The translations under genes and the position numbers were made by a program. DNA of 64,000 bases from Notolepis coatsorum (taxonomy: Eukaryota > Chordata > Actinopteri > Aulopiformes > Paralepididae): the NCBI GenBank assembly GCA_963971535.1, contig OZ020589.1, positions 80,502,078 to 80,566,077 of the forward strand, read 5' to 3'. Position 1 is the stretch's first letter; each line of letters starts with the position of its first letter. The notes below the pieces were generated by a model, which worked only from the letters and a program-made list of their open reading frames with translations, was not told the origin of the DNA and searched no databases. Below are positions 9,241 to 20,555 of this stretch, in pieces.

Positions 9241-11190
9241 CCAGAGGGACTCGTGCACCATGTGTGGAGAGGAAGCACATGGGAAAAGACTGTACTTCTG
9301 CCCGGCCTTCAAAAAGGCTAAACTACTTGAGAAACGAGCCCAGGTGAAGAAAGCTGGAGCATGCATCAAATGCCTCGCTTATCACAGGGCCAACGGCCTA
9401 TGCGAGAAAAGGTTCCTCTGTAAGAAGGATGAGTGTGTGAAGGGGGGCGGCCCTCTCAACCATCATTTTCTCCTCTGCTCCAAGACACAGAGCAGGAACG
9501 AAACAACCAATGAGCCCGGCGCTCGTAAAGGGCTCCGAGGCCTTACGGCTGAGCAGGAGAAGGTGGTCACAGAGTTAAAGTTGTCAACGCTCCAAATGGA
9601 AGCATTCAAGAAAGCCTTCATGAACAAAGCAACCTCCCAAGTGTACGCCAGCAAGAGCCTGTTGGACAAAAGTGGCATAAAAGAATACCCAGTCCTCATG
9701 ATGCTCATGGACGTCACGACAAGAGGAGGAGACTGTGTTGGAGCGTTGATGGACCTCGCCTCCGACACCAACTATATCACACACAGAGCCGCCAAGTGGC
9801 TCGGGCTGGCCGGCGAACCTATCACACTGGTCGTGTACGGTGTTGGGAAGATGGCAGTCAGAGTCGATACCAAGAAGTATGTGGTGGCAATAAAAGTATG
9901 GACCCCGAAGGGGACCTTGAGAGCCCACGAAATGCTCTGCTACGGCCTTGAGGACATCGCCAAAGTAGACAGAGTGGTGAACTCCGAGAGACTAGAAAAG
10001 TTTTTCCCATGTGTCAAGCCAGGAGAATTGACCCGGCCTGATACCATTGATCTGCTCATTAGCACCCGGGAAGGTCGCCTGGCCCCACAAAGAATGGAGA
10101 GAGCCGGTGATCTGGTGCTATGGGACGGCCCACTGGGCAAAACTGTGAGCGGTGCGCATCCGGACCTCTTCGAAGAAGTAAAAATGACCGCGCGTCATTC
10201 GGTGACCCACTTCGCACGCTCCATGGGAACAACCGTCAAGAGAGAATGCAAACACCTCACGGTAGACTTAACCAGGAGGAAAAGCATAAAAGAAGCAGTA
10301 ACTGCCGCAAGCGACAAGGAAGTCTTCGACTGGCTGAAATGGGACAGCATCGGAGCAGCCTGTGACCCCGTCTGTGGGGGATGTCGCTGCGGTAACTGTC
10401 CTCCTGGAGGAAAGGAGATGACACTGGCTGACGAGCGGGAGCTAGAGATCATCAAGGCTGGCTTGACCTTCAAGGAAAAAGACTCGCACTGTGGGGACTC
10501 CCACTGGGATGCAAAGTACCCCTGGAAGGAACAACCAGCATCTCTCCCTAACAATCGCCGAGCTGTGGAGTCGACCTTCCTCAGGACAGAGAAGCGCCTT
10601 GAGAAGGATCTTTCATGGAAAGTCGCCTATACCAGGCAAATCCACGAAATGGTGGAGAGAGGAGCTGCCGTGAAACTAACTAGGTCTATGATGGACCAAT
10701 GGAAAGGAGCAGTATGGTACGTGAGTCACTTGACCGCACCGAACCCACAGTCCGTCACCACTCCAGTACGCATCGTCTGGGACAGCAGCCAAGAATACAG
10801 AGGTGTAGGCAGGAACAATATCCTACTGAAAGGTCCTGATGTGCTGAACCAAATCCGTGCGGTACTCCTCAGATTCCGGGAAGGAGAACATGCAGCCATC
10901 GGTAACATCAAAAAGATGTACAACTCAGTGTGGCTGGAAGAGGAGGAAGTTCATGTACACCGCTTTCTATGGAGAGACTCACCGCAAGACGAGATAGAAG
11001 ATTACGCCGTCGTCAGGGTGAACATGGGAGACAAGCCGGCCGGATGTATTGCCCAAGTCGCTATGCGAGAGACCGCATACCTCCCTCGGTTCTCCCATCT
11101 AACTGATGAAAGATCTGTCATCGTGGACAACAGCTACGTGGACGATCTCCTCGTATCACACAATGACTCACAGACTGGAAGAGATCCTTA
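9240..11190 (+). pseudogene. BEL pol: zinc knuckle, protease and RT
   Basis: In one frame from about 9240 (first ATG 9260): a Cys/His cluster beginning CTMCGEEAHGKRLYFC and ending with CIKC and NHHFLLC (about residues 1-75); an aspartic-protease-like site ALMDLASDTNYIT near 9745-9780, the BEL variant lacking the usual DTG; then the RT palm and fingers (VRIVWDSSQ..., GNIKKMYNSV) and YVDD at 11135-11146. The frame collapses about 20 codons after YVDD through a frameshift near 11160. At 643 codons it is the longest open segment in the window. Protease to RT order with a Cys/His-rich lead is diagnostic of BEL/Pao. Confidence 0.88.
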
Positions 11191-12370
11191 AGGGGGTCGA
11201 AGTCATCTTGAAGGCAGGCGGCTTCCACCTCAAACCCTGGGTCCGATCTGGTCACAGTGGGAGGCATGACACCCCGGAGACCAAGCCAGAGACACTAGTT
11301 CTACCGAACCAACTTAAGGATGAAGATAACAAGGCTTTGGGAGTCGGCTACCTTGTTCAGGAAGACAAGCTCTTCGTAATGGCATCCATCAACTTTTCCC
11401 GGAGAAGGCAAAAGATGAGGATGGAAGCAGATCTAGCCGAAGAAAATATCATAGAGAGGAAGCCTAACCCTCTGACACGCCGAGTCCTACTCAGCCAAGT
11501 CGCAGGACTGTATGACCCGATTGGTCTCGCAACTCCACTCAAGCAGAAGGGAGTGATCCTAGTGAGAAGAGCATTCCAGGAGGCTGGAAAAATTACCAAG
11601 GACACTTGGGACCAGCCACTATCAGAGGAGCTCAGAGAGAAAGCAGTGGAGTTCCAAGAAGTATCACGCCCGCCGGCTGGTTGGGCAAGCCATGGGGGAT
11701 CACGTTCTCAGATGGGAGCTGTGATTCCTATGGCGCAGTACTGTATCTACGGTGGGAGACGTCTGAGGAAGCAGTCGCCCGGCTAGTGGAGTCAAAAGCG
11801 AAACTGGCCCCTCTTGACCTTAGAGGTGATCCAGTAAAGGCGGAAATCTGTGGGGCGGTGTTCGCATCCCGTCTAAAAAACGTGCTTAAACATGGAAGAA
11901 TCAAAATCGAAAGATGGTTCCACTTCGTCGACAGTCAGACGGTGCTGGGAGCCATCCAAAGAGAAAGCTATGGATTCCAGACTTTCTTCGCGAATCGGGT
12001 CGGAGAGATCCAGAAGGCTGGTCCCGTCACTGATTGGTGGTGGGTACCAGGAGAATGCAACATTGCTGACCTGGTCACAAGAGGCCGCTGCTCCCCAGAG
12101 CTACTCGGAGAGGACTCTGCTTGGCAATGCGGCCCTGATTTCCTCGCCTACCCCGAAGAGGAATGGCCAAAGAAATCAGCCTCAGAGGTATATACCGCTG
12201 CGAGAGACGCAGTAAGTAGGCTTCAAAGAATGGCCTTCACAGTTGCTATCACAAGAGCGCAAGCAAAGTCAATGCCTTCCCTTGCCAGCTCAGGGGAAGA
12301 AAAGAAAACAGCCATAAAAGAAGAATCAGATATCATTATCTCGCCAAACTTTGGGGCGGGGCTCTCGTAG
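11160..12370 (+). pseudogene. BEL pol: RT connection and RNase H
   Basis: Two overlapping frames carry the next part. From about 11160 to 11690 the frame has the RT thumb/connection (LTRRVLLSQVAGLYDPIGL, near 11475-11530, a BEL signature). A frameshift near 11665-11690 leads to the RNase H domain: ITFSDGSCDSYGAV with the first Asp, KAEICGAV with the Glu, FVDSQTV with the second Asp and CNIADLVTRG with the last. All four catalytic acids are visible, so sequence decay is mainly by indels. It ends at a stop at 12370. Confidence 0.85.
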
Positions 12371-12495
12371 GCCAGATAAGCCCAAGGAGATACAGTTCTC
12401 TCAAGACACTCTGCAACGTCGTCGGCTTCATCCGAAGGGCACTAAAGTTCTGGGCGACAGTAAAAACCCGGAAGGCCCAGACGACGAAAGCACGT

Positions 12496-13915
12496 TTGCC
12501 AACCCACACATTGTTAAAGTGGGAGACATTAACAGTAAACGAACTGCAAAGCGCATTCAGAGAACTATGCCTGGCCGTACAGGAAGGCGCAGAATTCCCC
12601 GTGACCACACTAGACAGACTTGTGGTCCACAAAGAGGAGGACTCCAAACTCTTGCTGTGCCACGGCAGAGTTCAAGCCATGGCCAAAGAATGGCCTGGGG
12701 TGCCCTTACTTCCCTACAGGGAATGGGTCAGCATCCTCCTGGCAGAGGATGCTCACAGGGCAAACCATGAGGGCATTGCAGGAACCCTCTTGCGCATGAG
12801 AGATAAAGCCTGGGTTGTGCAGTAGCCCGAAGCACAATTGACTCGTGTATACACTGCCGAAAGAACAAGGAAAAAATGTGCCGTCAAATCATGAGCGAAC
12901 TCCCCCCGGAGCGCACAGAGCCGGCCGCACCATTCGAGTATACCACGTTGGACCTCTTTGGTCCCTACACGATCAAAGACTCAGTGAAAAAGAGGACAAG
13001 TAAGAAAGCCTGGGGCGTAGTTTTCTGCTGCATGGCATCCAGAGCAATACATGCCGACATAGTGGAAGACCTCTCGACTGAAGGTTTCCTAAAAACATTC
13101 CAACGCTTCACTGCATTGAGAGGCCATCCTAGGAAGCTCTGGTCCGATAAAGGGACTAATTTCGTGGGAGCAAAGCCAGCGCTGGAAGAACTTTATAAGT
13201 TCCTAGCGAATATCGACAATAACAAAGTACAGAAGAAAGCCGCAGAGTCTGGTACAGATTGGACTTGGGTGTTCCACCCAATTGACTCTCCCCATAGGAA
13301 TGGTGCGGCTGAAGCAGCTGTGCGAGTATTGAAAAGAGCACTAAGCAGCATAGGCGAAGAAGGGAGCCTTACGGCCCTGGAGTTCCAAACCCTCCTGTAC
13401 CTAGCTGCCAATCTATCAAATGAGAGGCCTATTGGCGCCAACGCCCAGCTTTGGGATGGCACCATTGAGGTCATCACCCCCAACACTCTCCTACTGGGAC
13501 GTGCAAGGCCCCGTAGAGACCCCAGAGGTTTCGAGTCCGCTAGCTACCCCTTCGTCCGTCTGAGAGCTATCCAGATTGAAGTGGACAGGTTCTGGAAACG
13601 ATGGAGCCAGCTGGTGGGACCAGAACTCTTCGTCCGGAAAAAGTGGCACATTCCCGCTAGGAATGTCACTGAAGGAGACCTGGTCTGGCTTGCGGACCAG
13701 AACGCACTCAGAGGCCAGTTTCGACTGGGCCGAGTGATAAAGACTCACCCTGACCCAAAGGGTGTCATCAGAGACGTGGAAGTAAGGACTTGCCATAGCC
13801 TTCCTGTTACCGCCGGTCATCCCAAGCGTGATTGTCATGTCGGGGTGTGCCCACCACCGTCCTCCACAGGGACGTCAGGAGGTTGGTGGTACTTCTACCA
13901 TTCGAGGAACAATGA
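12496..13915 (+). pseudogene. BEL pol: integrase
   Basis: An H2C2 zinc-binding segment (DAHRANHEG, then CIHC) is split by a frameshift near 12822-12830. The catalytic core follows with D (TLDLFGPY), D (LWSDKGTNF, near 13140) and E (HRNGAAEAAVRVLK, near 13300), so the DDE triad is intact. The C-terminus shifts frame again near 13800-13850 and the ancestral stop is TGA at 13913-13915. The open frame that continues to 14123 reads through a minisatellite only because of that shift. Confidence 0.87.
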
Positions 13916-13920
13916 CCAAA

Positions 13921-14195
13921 AAAGGACGTCGAAAGTCGCCTTGTTTCTGGCACAAAGGATGTCGAAAGTCGCCTTGTTTCTGGCACAAAGGCCGTCGAAA
14001 GTCGCCTTGTTTCTGGCACAAAGGACGTCGAAAGTCGCCTGTTTCTGGCACAAAGAAGGACGTCGAAAGTCGCCTGTTTCTGGCGCAAAGGACGTCGAAA
14101 GTCGCCTGTTTCTGGCACAATGAAGGACGTCAAAAGTCGCCTGTTTCTGGCACAAAGAAGGACGTCGAAAGTCGCCTGTTTCTGGCAGGATTGAG
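13921..14195 (+). repeat. 33-36-bp minisatellite between pol and LTR
   Basis: About eight units contain gacgtcgaaagtcgcc followed by tttctggcacaaa. Most carry the palindrome GACGTC. One extra 33-bp unit distinguishes it from the second array at 15163-15395. Open reading through the array is a consequence of unit lengths divisible by three, not evidence of coding. Confidence 0.93.
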
Positions 14196-14379
14196 GACGT
14201 CAAGAATCACCCGATGCCGATGGAACCTGAGTAGTTTTCGCGGGAGCCGCTTGCACCGTAAATGCGGCATAGTTTAATTCTTTGTGCCCCTGCAAAGAAA
14301 TAATAATAATATAGACCGGGATCACTTGTATAGTTTGGATAGTTTTATGAGCCTGACGTTCAGAAAACTAAGTGGGAGG

Positions 14380-14722
14380 TGGAGAATTATCCGACGTTTT
14401 TCCCAATATATTTATCATTATTATCCTTCATTATTATCATGAGTAACATTTATTGTATACATTTATTGCATGAGTTAATTATTATCTGGTGCCGCCTAGT
14501 GGACGCACTTTGGAGTACGTATTGCGACTCTGAGCAGGTAAGCTGTCTCTGCGCCGGCGCGTCGCCCTATTTAAGTGACACTCTGAGACTATAAGGTGAA
14601 AAGCCCTGTGGGCGAACTCTTGACTGGCCAACGGTACGTTGCATTGTATGCGCCGTTAATATCCGCATTTCTCTTTAATTCATATATCTAGTTACTAATT
14701 AATGCCATTTATTTCCTTTCCC
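14380..14722 (+). repeat. Truncated middle BEL LTR
   Basis: It starts TGGAGAATTATCC after the polypurine tract and stops abruptly within tttcctttcc, where the pol end begins again. This is the junction of a tandem duplication with a few bases of shared C residues. Confidence 0.88.
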
Positions 14723-15588
14723 CAACACTCTCCTACTGGGACGTGCAAGGCCCCGTAGAGACCCCAGAGGTTTCGAGTCCGCTAGCTACCCCTTCGTCCG
14801 TCTGAGAGCTATCCAGATTGAAGTGGACAGGTTCTGGAAACGATGGAGCCAGCTGGTGGGACCAGAACTCTTCGTCCGGAAAAAGTGGCACATTCCCGCT
14901 AGGAATGTCACTGAAGGAGACCTGGTCTGGCTTGCGGACCAGAACGCACTCAGAGGCCAGTTTCGACTGGGCCGAGTGATAAAGACTCACCCTGACCCAA
15001 TGGGTGTCATCAGAGACGTGGAAGTAAGGACTTGCCATAGCCTTCCCGTTACCGCCGGTCATCCCAAGCGTGATTGTCATGTCGGGGTGTGCCCACCACC
15101 CTCCTCCACAGGGACGTCAGGAGGTTGGTGGTACTTCTACCATTCGAGGAACAATGACCAAAAAAGGACGTTGAAAGTCGCCTTGTTTCTGGCACAAAGG
15201 ACGTCGAAAGTCGCCTTGTTTCTGGCACAAAGGACGTCGAAAGTCGCCTGTTTCTGGCACAAAGAAGGACGTCGAAAGTCGCCTGTTTCTGGCGCAAAGG
15301 ACGTCGAAAGTCGCCTGTTTCTGGCACAAAGAAGGACGTCAAAAGTCGCCTGTTTCTGGCACAAAGAAGGACGTCGAAAGTCGCCTGTTTCTGGCAGGAT
15401 TGAGGACGTCAAGAATCACCCGATGCCGATGGAACCTGAGTAGTTTTCGCGGGAGCCGCTTGCACCGTAAATGCGGCATAGTTTAATTCTTCGTGCCCCT
15501 GCAAAGAAATAATAATAATATAGACCGGGATCACTTGTATAGTTTGGATAGTTTTATGAGCCTGACGTTCAGAAAACTAAGTGGGAGG
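14723..15588 (+). pseudogene. Duplicated pol tail plus minisatellite
   Basis: This segment repeats 13481-14379: integrase C-terminus (the frame from 14823), the ancestral stop, the 33-36-bp array (15163-15395) and the polypurine tract. The offset is 1242 bp before the array and 1209 bp after it, the difference being one array unit. Only a handful of substitutions separate the copies, so the duplication is young. Confidence 0.92.
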
Positions 15589-16130
15589 TGGAGAATTATC
15601 CGACGTTTTTCCCAATATATTTATCATTATTATCCTTCATTATTATCATGAGTAACATTTATTGTATACATTTATCGCATGAGTTAATTATTATCTGGTG
15701 CCGCCTAGTGGACGCACTTTGGAGTACGTATTGCGACTCTGAGCAGGTAAGCTGTCTCTGCGCCGGCACGTTGCGCTTTTTAAGTGACACTCTGAGACTA
15801 TAAGGTGAAAAGCCCTGTGGGCGAACTCTTGACTGGCCAACGGTACGTTGCATTGTATGCGCCGTTAATATCCGCATTTCTCTTTAATTCATATATCTAG
15901 TTACTAATTAATGCCGTTTATTTCCTTTCCTTTGTATAGGTAAATAATCTGACTAACGTCTGATTGTATGCTGACTGACTAAACGCTGACTGAATGTACA
16001 TGCTGACTATAGACTAACTACAACTGTTACCTGGCTAAACGTCTGGCTACACTATCAAGTACCGGCGGTTGCTAAATTGCAACCTAACTATCAACGAACT
16101 ATTATCAAGTCGACTTGGTTGAACATTACC
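15589..16130 (+). repeat. BEL 3' LTR (shared part)
   Basis: It begins immediately after AGTGGGAGG (15580-15588) and matches the 5' LTR to gaacattacc. The following 16131-16350, with AATAAA at 16279, could be the rest of the LTR or flanking DNA. Confidence 0.82.
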
Positions 16131-16986
16131 AAATACCATATCGACCTCTACTAACATTATCCACTAATGCTTGGATGTAAGCTGCTACTAACTATCAGCT
16201 ACAAGCTAACCATTTGTTTAATTGACCACCTGGTGATTATTACAACAAGGATGAATTGGATGCTGGACATCAAAGTCCAAATAAACGAACATTCTTATAA
16301 AGTCGTTTCAATGGTTTGAGTATAAGTCATTTCGCCCACACCCTTCCAAGGGGGACATCTAGTTGACTCATTGACTGAGACTGCTAGATAATTGGACATA
16401 GACCAACACTAATGACGTATCCCTCCATTCAGAATGTCACAGTATTTAACTTAGCAATTATACACAGTGATTTATAAATAACCTATAGCCTTTAATAATG
16501 TACATGTCCTATGAATTTGGATTCCTGCGTCAAACAATGAGGCAGTTCTCTTTCCACTGCACAAAATTATGCCATTGATTTTCTGATTTAGATACAAACA
16601 CCACCACCAATAACAGCCTATTTATGTTGTAAAGGTCCACCTGTCCTGAGGTGTTCCCCTGCCCTTCACTCGCCCCCACCCTTGCACAGACTTTCCACTG
16701 CTCCTCAACAGCCCCCACCTTTGCACATACTTTTCCCAGCTCCTCACTCATCCCCATCGGTACGCGTGAATACTTTCGGCAAGCAACAAGCCCTTCCGCG
16801 TTGCTCTGATTGGCCGAGCACGCGCATGCACATGAGCCGCGACAAGCCCCTCAGCCAGGCAGCAATACTAAGCTCCAGTTAACCATGGAAGTATTGATTT
16901 AGCCGTAACGAATCATTAAAAAAATATACCGTTAACTGGAATATGTTGTTTCTTTACACATATGTTGGATTATGTAATTGGTTTGT
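16131..16986. other. Unassigned non-coding DNA
   Basis: No ORF or terminal repeat is supported. The segment ggaatatgttgtttcttt (about 16940) recurs near 19622 inside the Mutator-like element, so at least its end is dispersed-repeat sequence. Confidence 0.5.
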
Positions 16987-17630
16987 CATGACGTGTTAAA
17001 TTATCAGTGTTTTTGTGTTGTCTCCCCATTTTGCTGTCCCTCCCTGTATATTTGTTACTCTGTGCTCCCGTGGTTTTGTTAAATGTTATTCTGTCTTTTA
17101 GTGGTTTCCCCAGTGTGTTTTGTATCTAATTGTTGTCTTTAGTCCTTGCCCCAGTGTGTTCCGTTTGTTTTCCTCCCAGGTGCATCTTGTTCCCAATCAC
17201 CCTCATGTGTCAATTAGTCTGTGTATATCTGTCTTGTCTGCCAGCTTCCCTGTGTTGGTTCATTGTTTGCTGTTTGCTGTTTGATGTTGCTTAATTCTCC
17301 CTGTCTTACCCTGTCTCCCATGATCCTGTTTGCCTCATATAGTAAGTGTTCCCAGTGTTAGAGTTTGTTTGTTACTTTCTTTGTTTTCGTGTTGACAGTT
17401 CGTTTTTGGTTAGTGTTTATTTGTAGTAAGTTTTTGCACCCTTTTCCTGCCAGCCTTGCTGAGTTTTCGTTCTTGTCTTTTTGGAGAATCCTTTGTCTGT
17501 TGCTACTGCCTTTTGAAGTAAAGCTCTATATTTTTTACACTTCACCCCTGGCTCCACGTCTCGTCTGCCTATTGCCTTTTCTCCTCGTCCTGTTCTGCGC
17601 TTGGGTCCTCTGCCAACATTATTCCTAACA
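16987..17630 (+). repeat. Probable solo LTR (Gypsy-like)
   Basis: It runs from TGTCATGACG to CCTAACA (TG...CA ends), is T-rich, and its right end has a T/C-rich segment with ttgggtcctctgcc that resembles the U5 ends of fish Gypsy LTRs. No second LTR, coding region or clear TSD is seen, so both the call and the borders are tentative. Confidence 0.4.
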
Positions 17631-17689
17631 TATGTATAACATAGCTTATGGTGAATCATGTTACTATTTAGTTTAGATTTAGTTTTAGT

Positions 17690-17830
17690 TTACGTTCTGC
17701 TCTGCTGGACTATCTCAACTATATTTATTGTATCACTGAAAGCTTTTGCCACATGCACCTTAATTTGCCTGGCTTGGCCCATTTCCGGCTATGTGCATAA
17801 GCGAGGGGCGTGACCGTACTCTTCCTTCAC
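17690..17830 (+). repeat. DIRS F left inverted terminal repeat
   Basis: For example, agcttttgccacatgcacct at 17741-17760 is the exact reverse complement of 51511-51530, and the match extends through gtgaccgtactcttccttc (17810-17828 with 51449-51467). It supplies the uninterrupted version of the site into which the Harbinger-like element at 51567 inserted. Confidence 0.88.
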
Positions 17831-17992
17831 TCGTCTTTTCATTCGTAAGTGTTTTGCTACAGGCACATTTTAACAGTGGAAATATTAGCTTTTTTTTCTC
17901 TTATAGTTTTTTTCTGGTTGCCATTTCTTGGAGATAGCATCACCACCGAGACCCGAGAAGCCTTTCTGGGGGGTCGACCAGTGTCAAGAATT

Positions 17993-18955
17993 TTGGTTTA
18001 TTTAATATAAGGATCAGATCTATGTAAAGGGGTCTAAATCATTTAACAGGTGTTCTGCTTGTGAACATGCGCAGTTGGTGCAGCTGCCTTTTTAAATGGT
18101 GGTTGATTGTCATTCTAACCAGAGCTCTGACAGGATCACACCGCCCGTTGGTAAAGTAACCTTAATTAGTCAATTAACTTGGTTATGTCACCTATAAACA
18201 CAATGTAATGTATCACGTTGGCTGCTGGCTGCTAATGCAGCCTGCCGATAATATCTGCATGTACACAGGGTTGTTGGGGAATGCTGGCTAAATGAATGAA
18301 TGTTGTGCTTAAATGTTTGCCGCTAGCTTGTGGCTAGGCTAGCGTACTTTGCCAATGGTGCACGCTGATCTAGTGCCTCTGTGGCTCTGCTGGTTTGTCA
18401 CAGTGAGATTCATGTGGGGAACTTTGGTGTGTGTGTGTGCTCTGATGAATGAGAACTGCTGTCTTGTCCCCCGTTGTGTGGGTTCGTGTTTGAGCTGACG
18501 CGGTTCGAGTGGCTTGTGTGTTGCGGAGGAGGAAGTAAACATTGCCAGGCATTCTGGTTAATGTAGTCATTGTAGTTCTCCCTCTTTTGCCCACTGTTAA
18601 AGGGGACATGACATGCAGGTTTGATTAGTATGTATGAAATGTATAGTGTATGTATATTCAATAGCAGTATTGATAGTATATTAATATATATATAATATAA
18701 CTATTAATATTATGCTTAATTAATGTGCTACTGTGCATTTTGTTCTGTTTCACAGGTTTTTGACCTATGGTAAGCTGTGGAAATTATAACTATCTATGGT
18801 CAGCTGTGGAAAATACAACTACAAGCTATGGTCAACTGTGGGAATTATAAAAAGTTGTATTGTGGAAAAACATCTCAACTAGTTTGTTTAAAATAAACAA
18901 ACTCTAATGACTAACCATTGAGTCATCCATTGTGTGGTGCCTGTCAGACCCTTTC
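17993..18955. other. Insertion in DIRS F ORF1, identity unclear
   Basis: It starts TGTCAAGAATTTTGG and contains AATAAA near 18892 and three diverged copies of ctatggt(a/c)a(g/a)ctgtgg near 18765-18840. LTR-like features are suggestive, but matching flanks or a partner LTR were not found. Confidence 0.3.
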
Positions 18956-19068
18956 GGAGGGATTCAAATTGAACATTTTTGAAAGATCTGAACAACCAGC
19001 GCTTCCTCCTTACAACCGCCGCCGTTCGACCAGGCGGCATACGGCGCAGAGTGCATGCCACCCGGAGG

Positions 19069-20302
19069 CCTGTAGCTGTTCCGCAACGTTGTTATTTCCG
19101 GGGTAGGCCTGATTGGCCCCGACAGGCACGTGACCCGCCGTGGCCACGCCCCGCGGCAGCCCCAGCGGCAAGCGCGCTACTGCTGGAGTTCGCTTCGCCT
19201 TTCACATCGCTGCCATTGGCGAAAGCAGGATGAGAGGCGAGAGCGTAGATTTCGCTGTGTATCATTTAATCATTTAACATTTGAAAGGCATACATTGTTG
19301 TCATACAGAAGTACAGAATACTTTTATCCAAAATGCTTCTTACTGTTACACTGTTAGAGACTGTGCTAGACAAATTAATGACTAATTCGGTCAGAAATAA
19401 CGTAACTAATAACGTTAGTAGTAAGCACTGCTTATATGCTTATTATGTCTGCGGGGTACAGTAAACGTTTCTCCCGGTACATTCTGAAGAGCACACCGCT
19501 GTATGTTGGAGAACCAGCGGTCTTCCGAAGTTCCGCTCCTCCTCACTCGAGTGAGACTAAAGCCGTGCACAGCTCAGCCCTGTGAGACGCGAGCAGGAAG
19601 GAGCTGGGAGTCCTTCCAATCGGAATATGTTGTTTCTTTACACATATGTTGGATTATGAATATGTCTTTATAGCTACAAATGAATGACTAATTCGGTCAG
19701 AAAGCAGTAACACAACAGTTGCAGTGTTGTGTTACTGCTGTTCTCGACATAAGCCCCAATAAGACCGTCACCAGAGCTCAGCGATGCCGCTCGCGTGAGC
19801 ATATTCTCCCCGCTATTTTATTTCATACAACAATGTATGCCTTTCAAATGTTAAATGATAAATGATTGCATGACTGCCGACTGCGGCGCGACGCTGTACA
19901 TATGTCTCTATACTATTTTATTTCATACAACAATGTATGCCTTTCAAATGTTAAATGATAAATGATTGCATGACTGCCGACTGCGGCGCGACGCTGTACA
20001 TATGTCTCTATACTATTTTATTTTATACAACAATGTATGCCTTTCAAATGTTAAATGATAAATGATTGCATGACTGCCGACTGCGGCGCGATTATTATGA
20101 CTGATGACTGCGATGTGAAAGGCGCCGCGAACTCCTTCCTAATGCTGCGGGCGGCGTTGAAGGCGGAAAGCGCCTGTGAACCACAGCAGCCTCGTTGCCG
20201 CATCCTGAGGCTGCCGCGGGGCGTGGCCGCGGCGGGTCACGTGCCTGTCGGGGCCAATCAGGCCTACCCCGGAAATAGCAACGGTTGCGGAACAGCTACA
20301 GG
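19069..20302. mobile_element. Mutator-like foldback transposon, 11-bp TSD
   Basis: The terminal inverted repeats are about 92 bp (19069-19160 and 20211-20302), beginning CCTGTAGCTGTTCCGC and ending in its complement, with only a few mismatches. The direct repeat ccacccggagg flanks it exactly at 19058-19068 and 20303-20313. Long TIRs with a 9-11-bp TSD fit Mutator-like elements. No transposase ORF is present, so it is non-autonomous. It lies within the ORF1 remnant of DIRS F. Confidence 0.85.
19812..20095 (+). repeat. 100-bp tandem repeat, three copies
   Basis: caatgtatgcctttcaaatg starts at 19831, 19931 and 20031, an exact 100-bp period. The same sequence occurs once inverted near 19260-19300 in the other half of the Mutator-like element, so the internal fold extends beyond the TIRs. 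Confidence 0.95.
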
Positions 20303-20491
20303 CCACCCGGAGGCCGTTGAGCGCCCCTCACTTGTGAGGAGGATAGCTCCGGCCTCGGCATCCCCATCAACAGACCCCCGACCACGGTCTCTCTGGTGGC
20401 AGACGATTTGCAGCACAAGCTCTCTCGGATGTGATGGCTGGTGCCAGAGAGGGCCTTGCGTTCTCCTGCCATCACATCCAAGAGGATTACA

Positions 20492-20555
20492 TGGAGGAGT
20501 CGGGGGGTTCCTCTTTGATGCCTCGCTGGCAAGAGTCTGGGTTCGATTCCCCGAC
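20492..20555 (+). other. tRNA-like (SINE head or tRNA pseudogene), weak
   Basis: A B-box-like GGGTTCGATTC at 20539-20549 is preceded 47 bases earlier by TGGAGGAGTCGG (20492-20503), similar to an A box. The acceptor stem does not pair, so it is not a functional tRNA gene. Confidence 0.3.

Larger units (their letters stand above)
4336..16130 (+). mobile_element. BEL/Pao LTR retrotransposon, defective
   Basis: Direct LTRs begin TGGAGAATTATCC at 4336 and 15589, with a truncated middle copy at 14380. The last two follow the polypurine tract AGTGGGAGG. Between them lie gag, zinc-knuckle, aspartic protease, RT (YVDD), RNase H and integrase remnants in BEL/Pao order on the plus strand. At least six frameshifts, one amber codon in gag and an L1 insertion inactivate it. 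The leader is unusually long (2.4 kb) because of minisatellites, and the 3' end is tandemly duplicated. No convincing 5-bp TSD is seen. Confidence 0.88.

Noticed and set aside
13921..14195. Regularly spaced 33-36-bp repeats that look CRISPR-like at first sight
   Set aside because: Units are contiguous with no unique spacers, lie inside a eukaryotic LTR retrotransposon, and vary as a minisatellite does.
13807..14203. Several overlapping repeat-rich ORFs on both strands of the BEL array
   Set aside because: Array units divisible by three keep all frames open; the ancestral pol stop is at 13913-13915.
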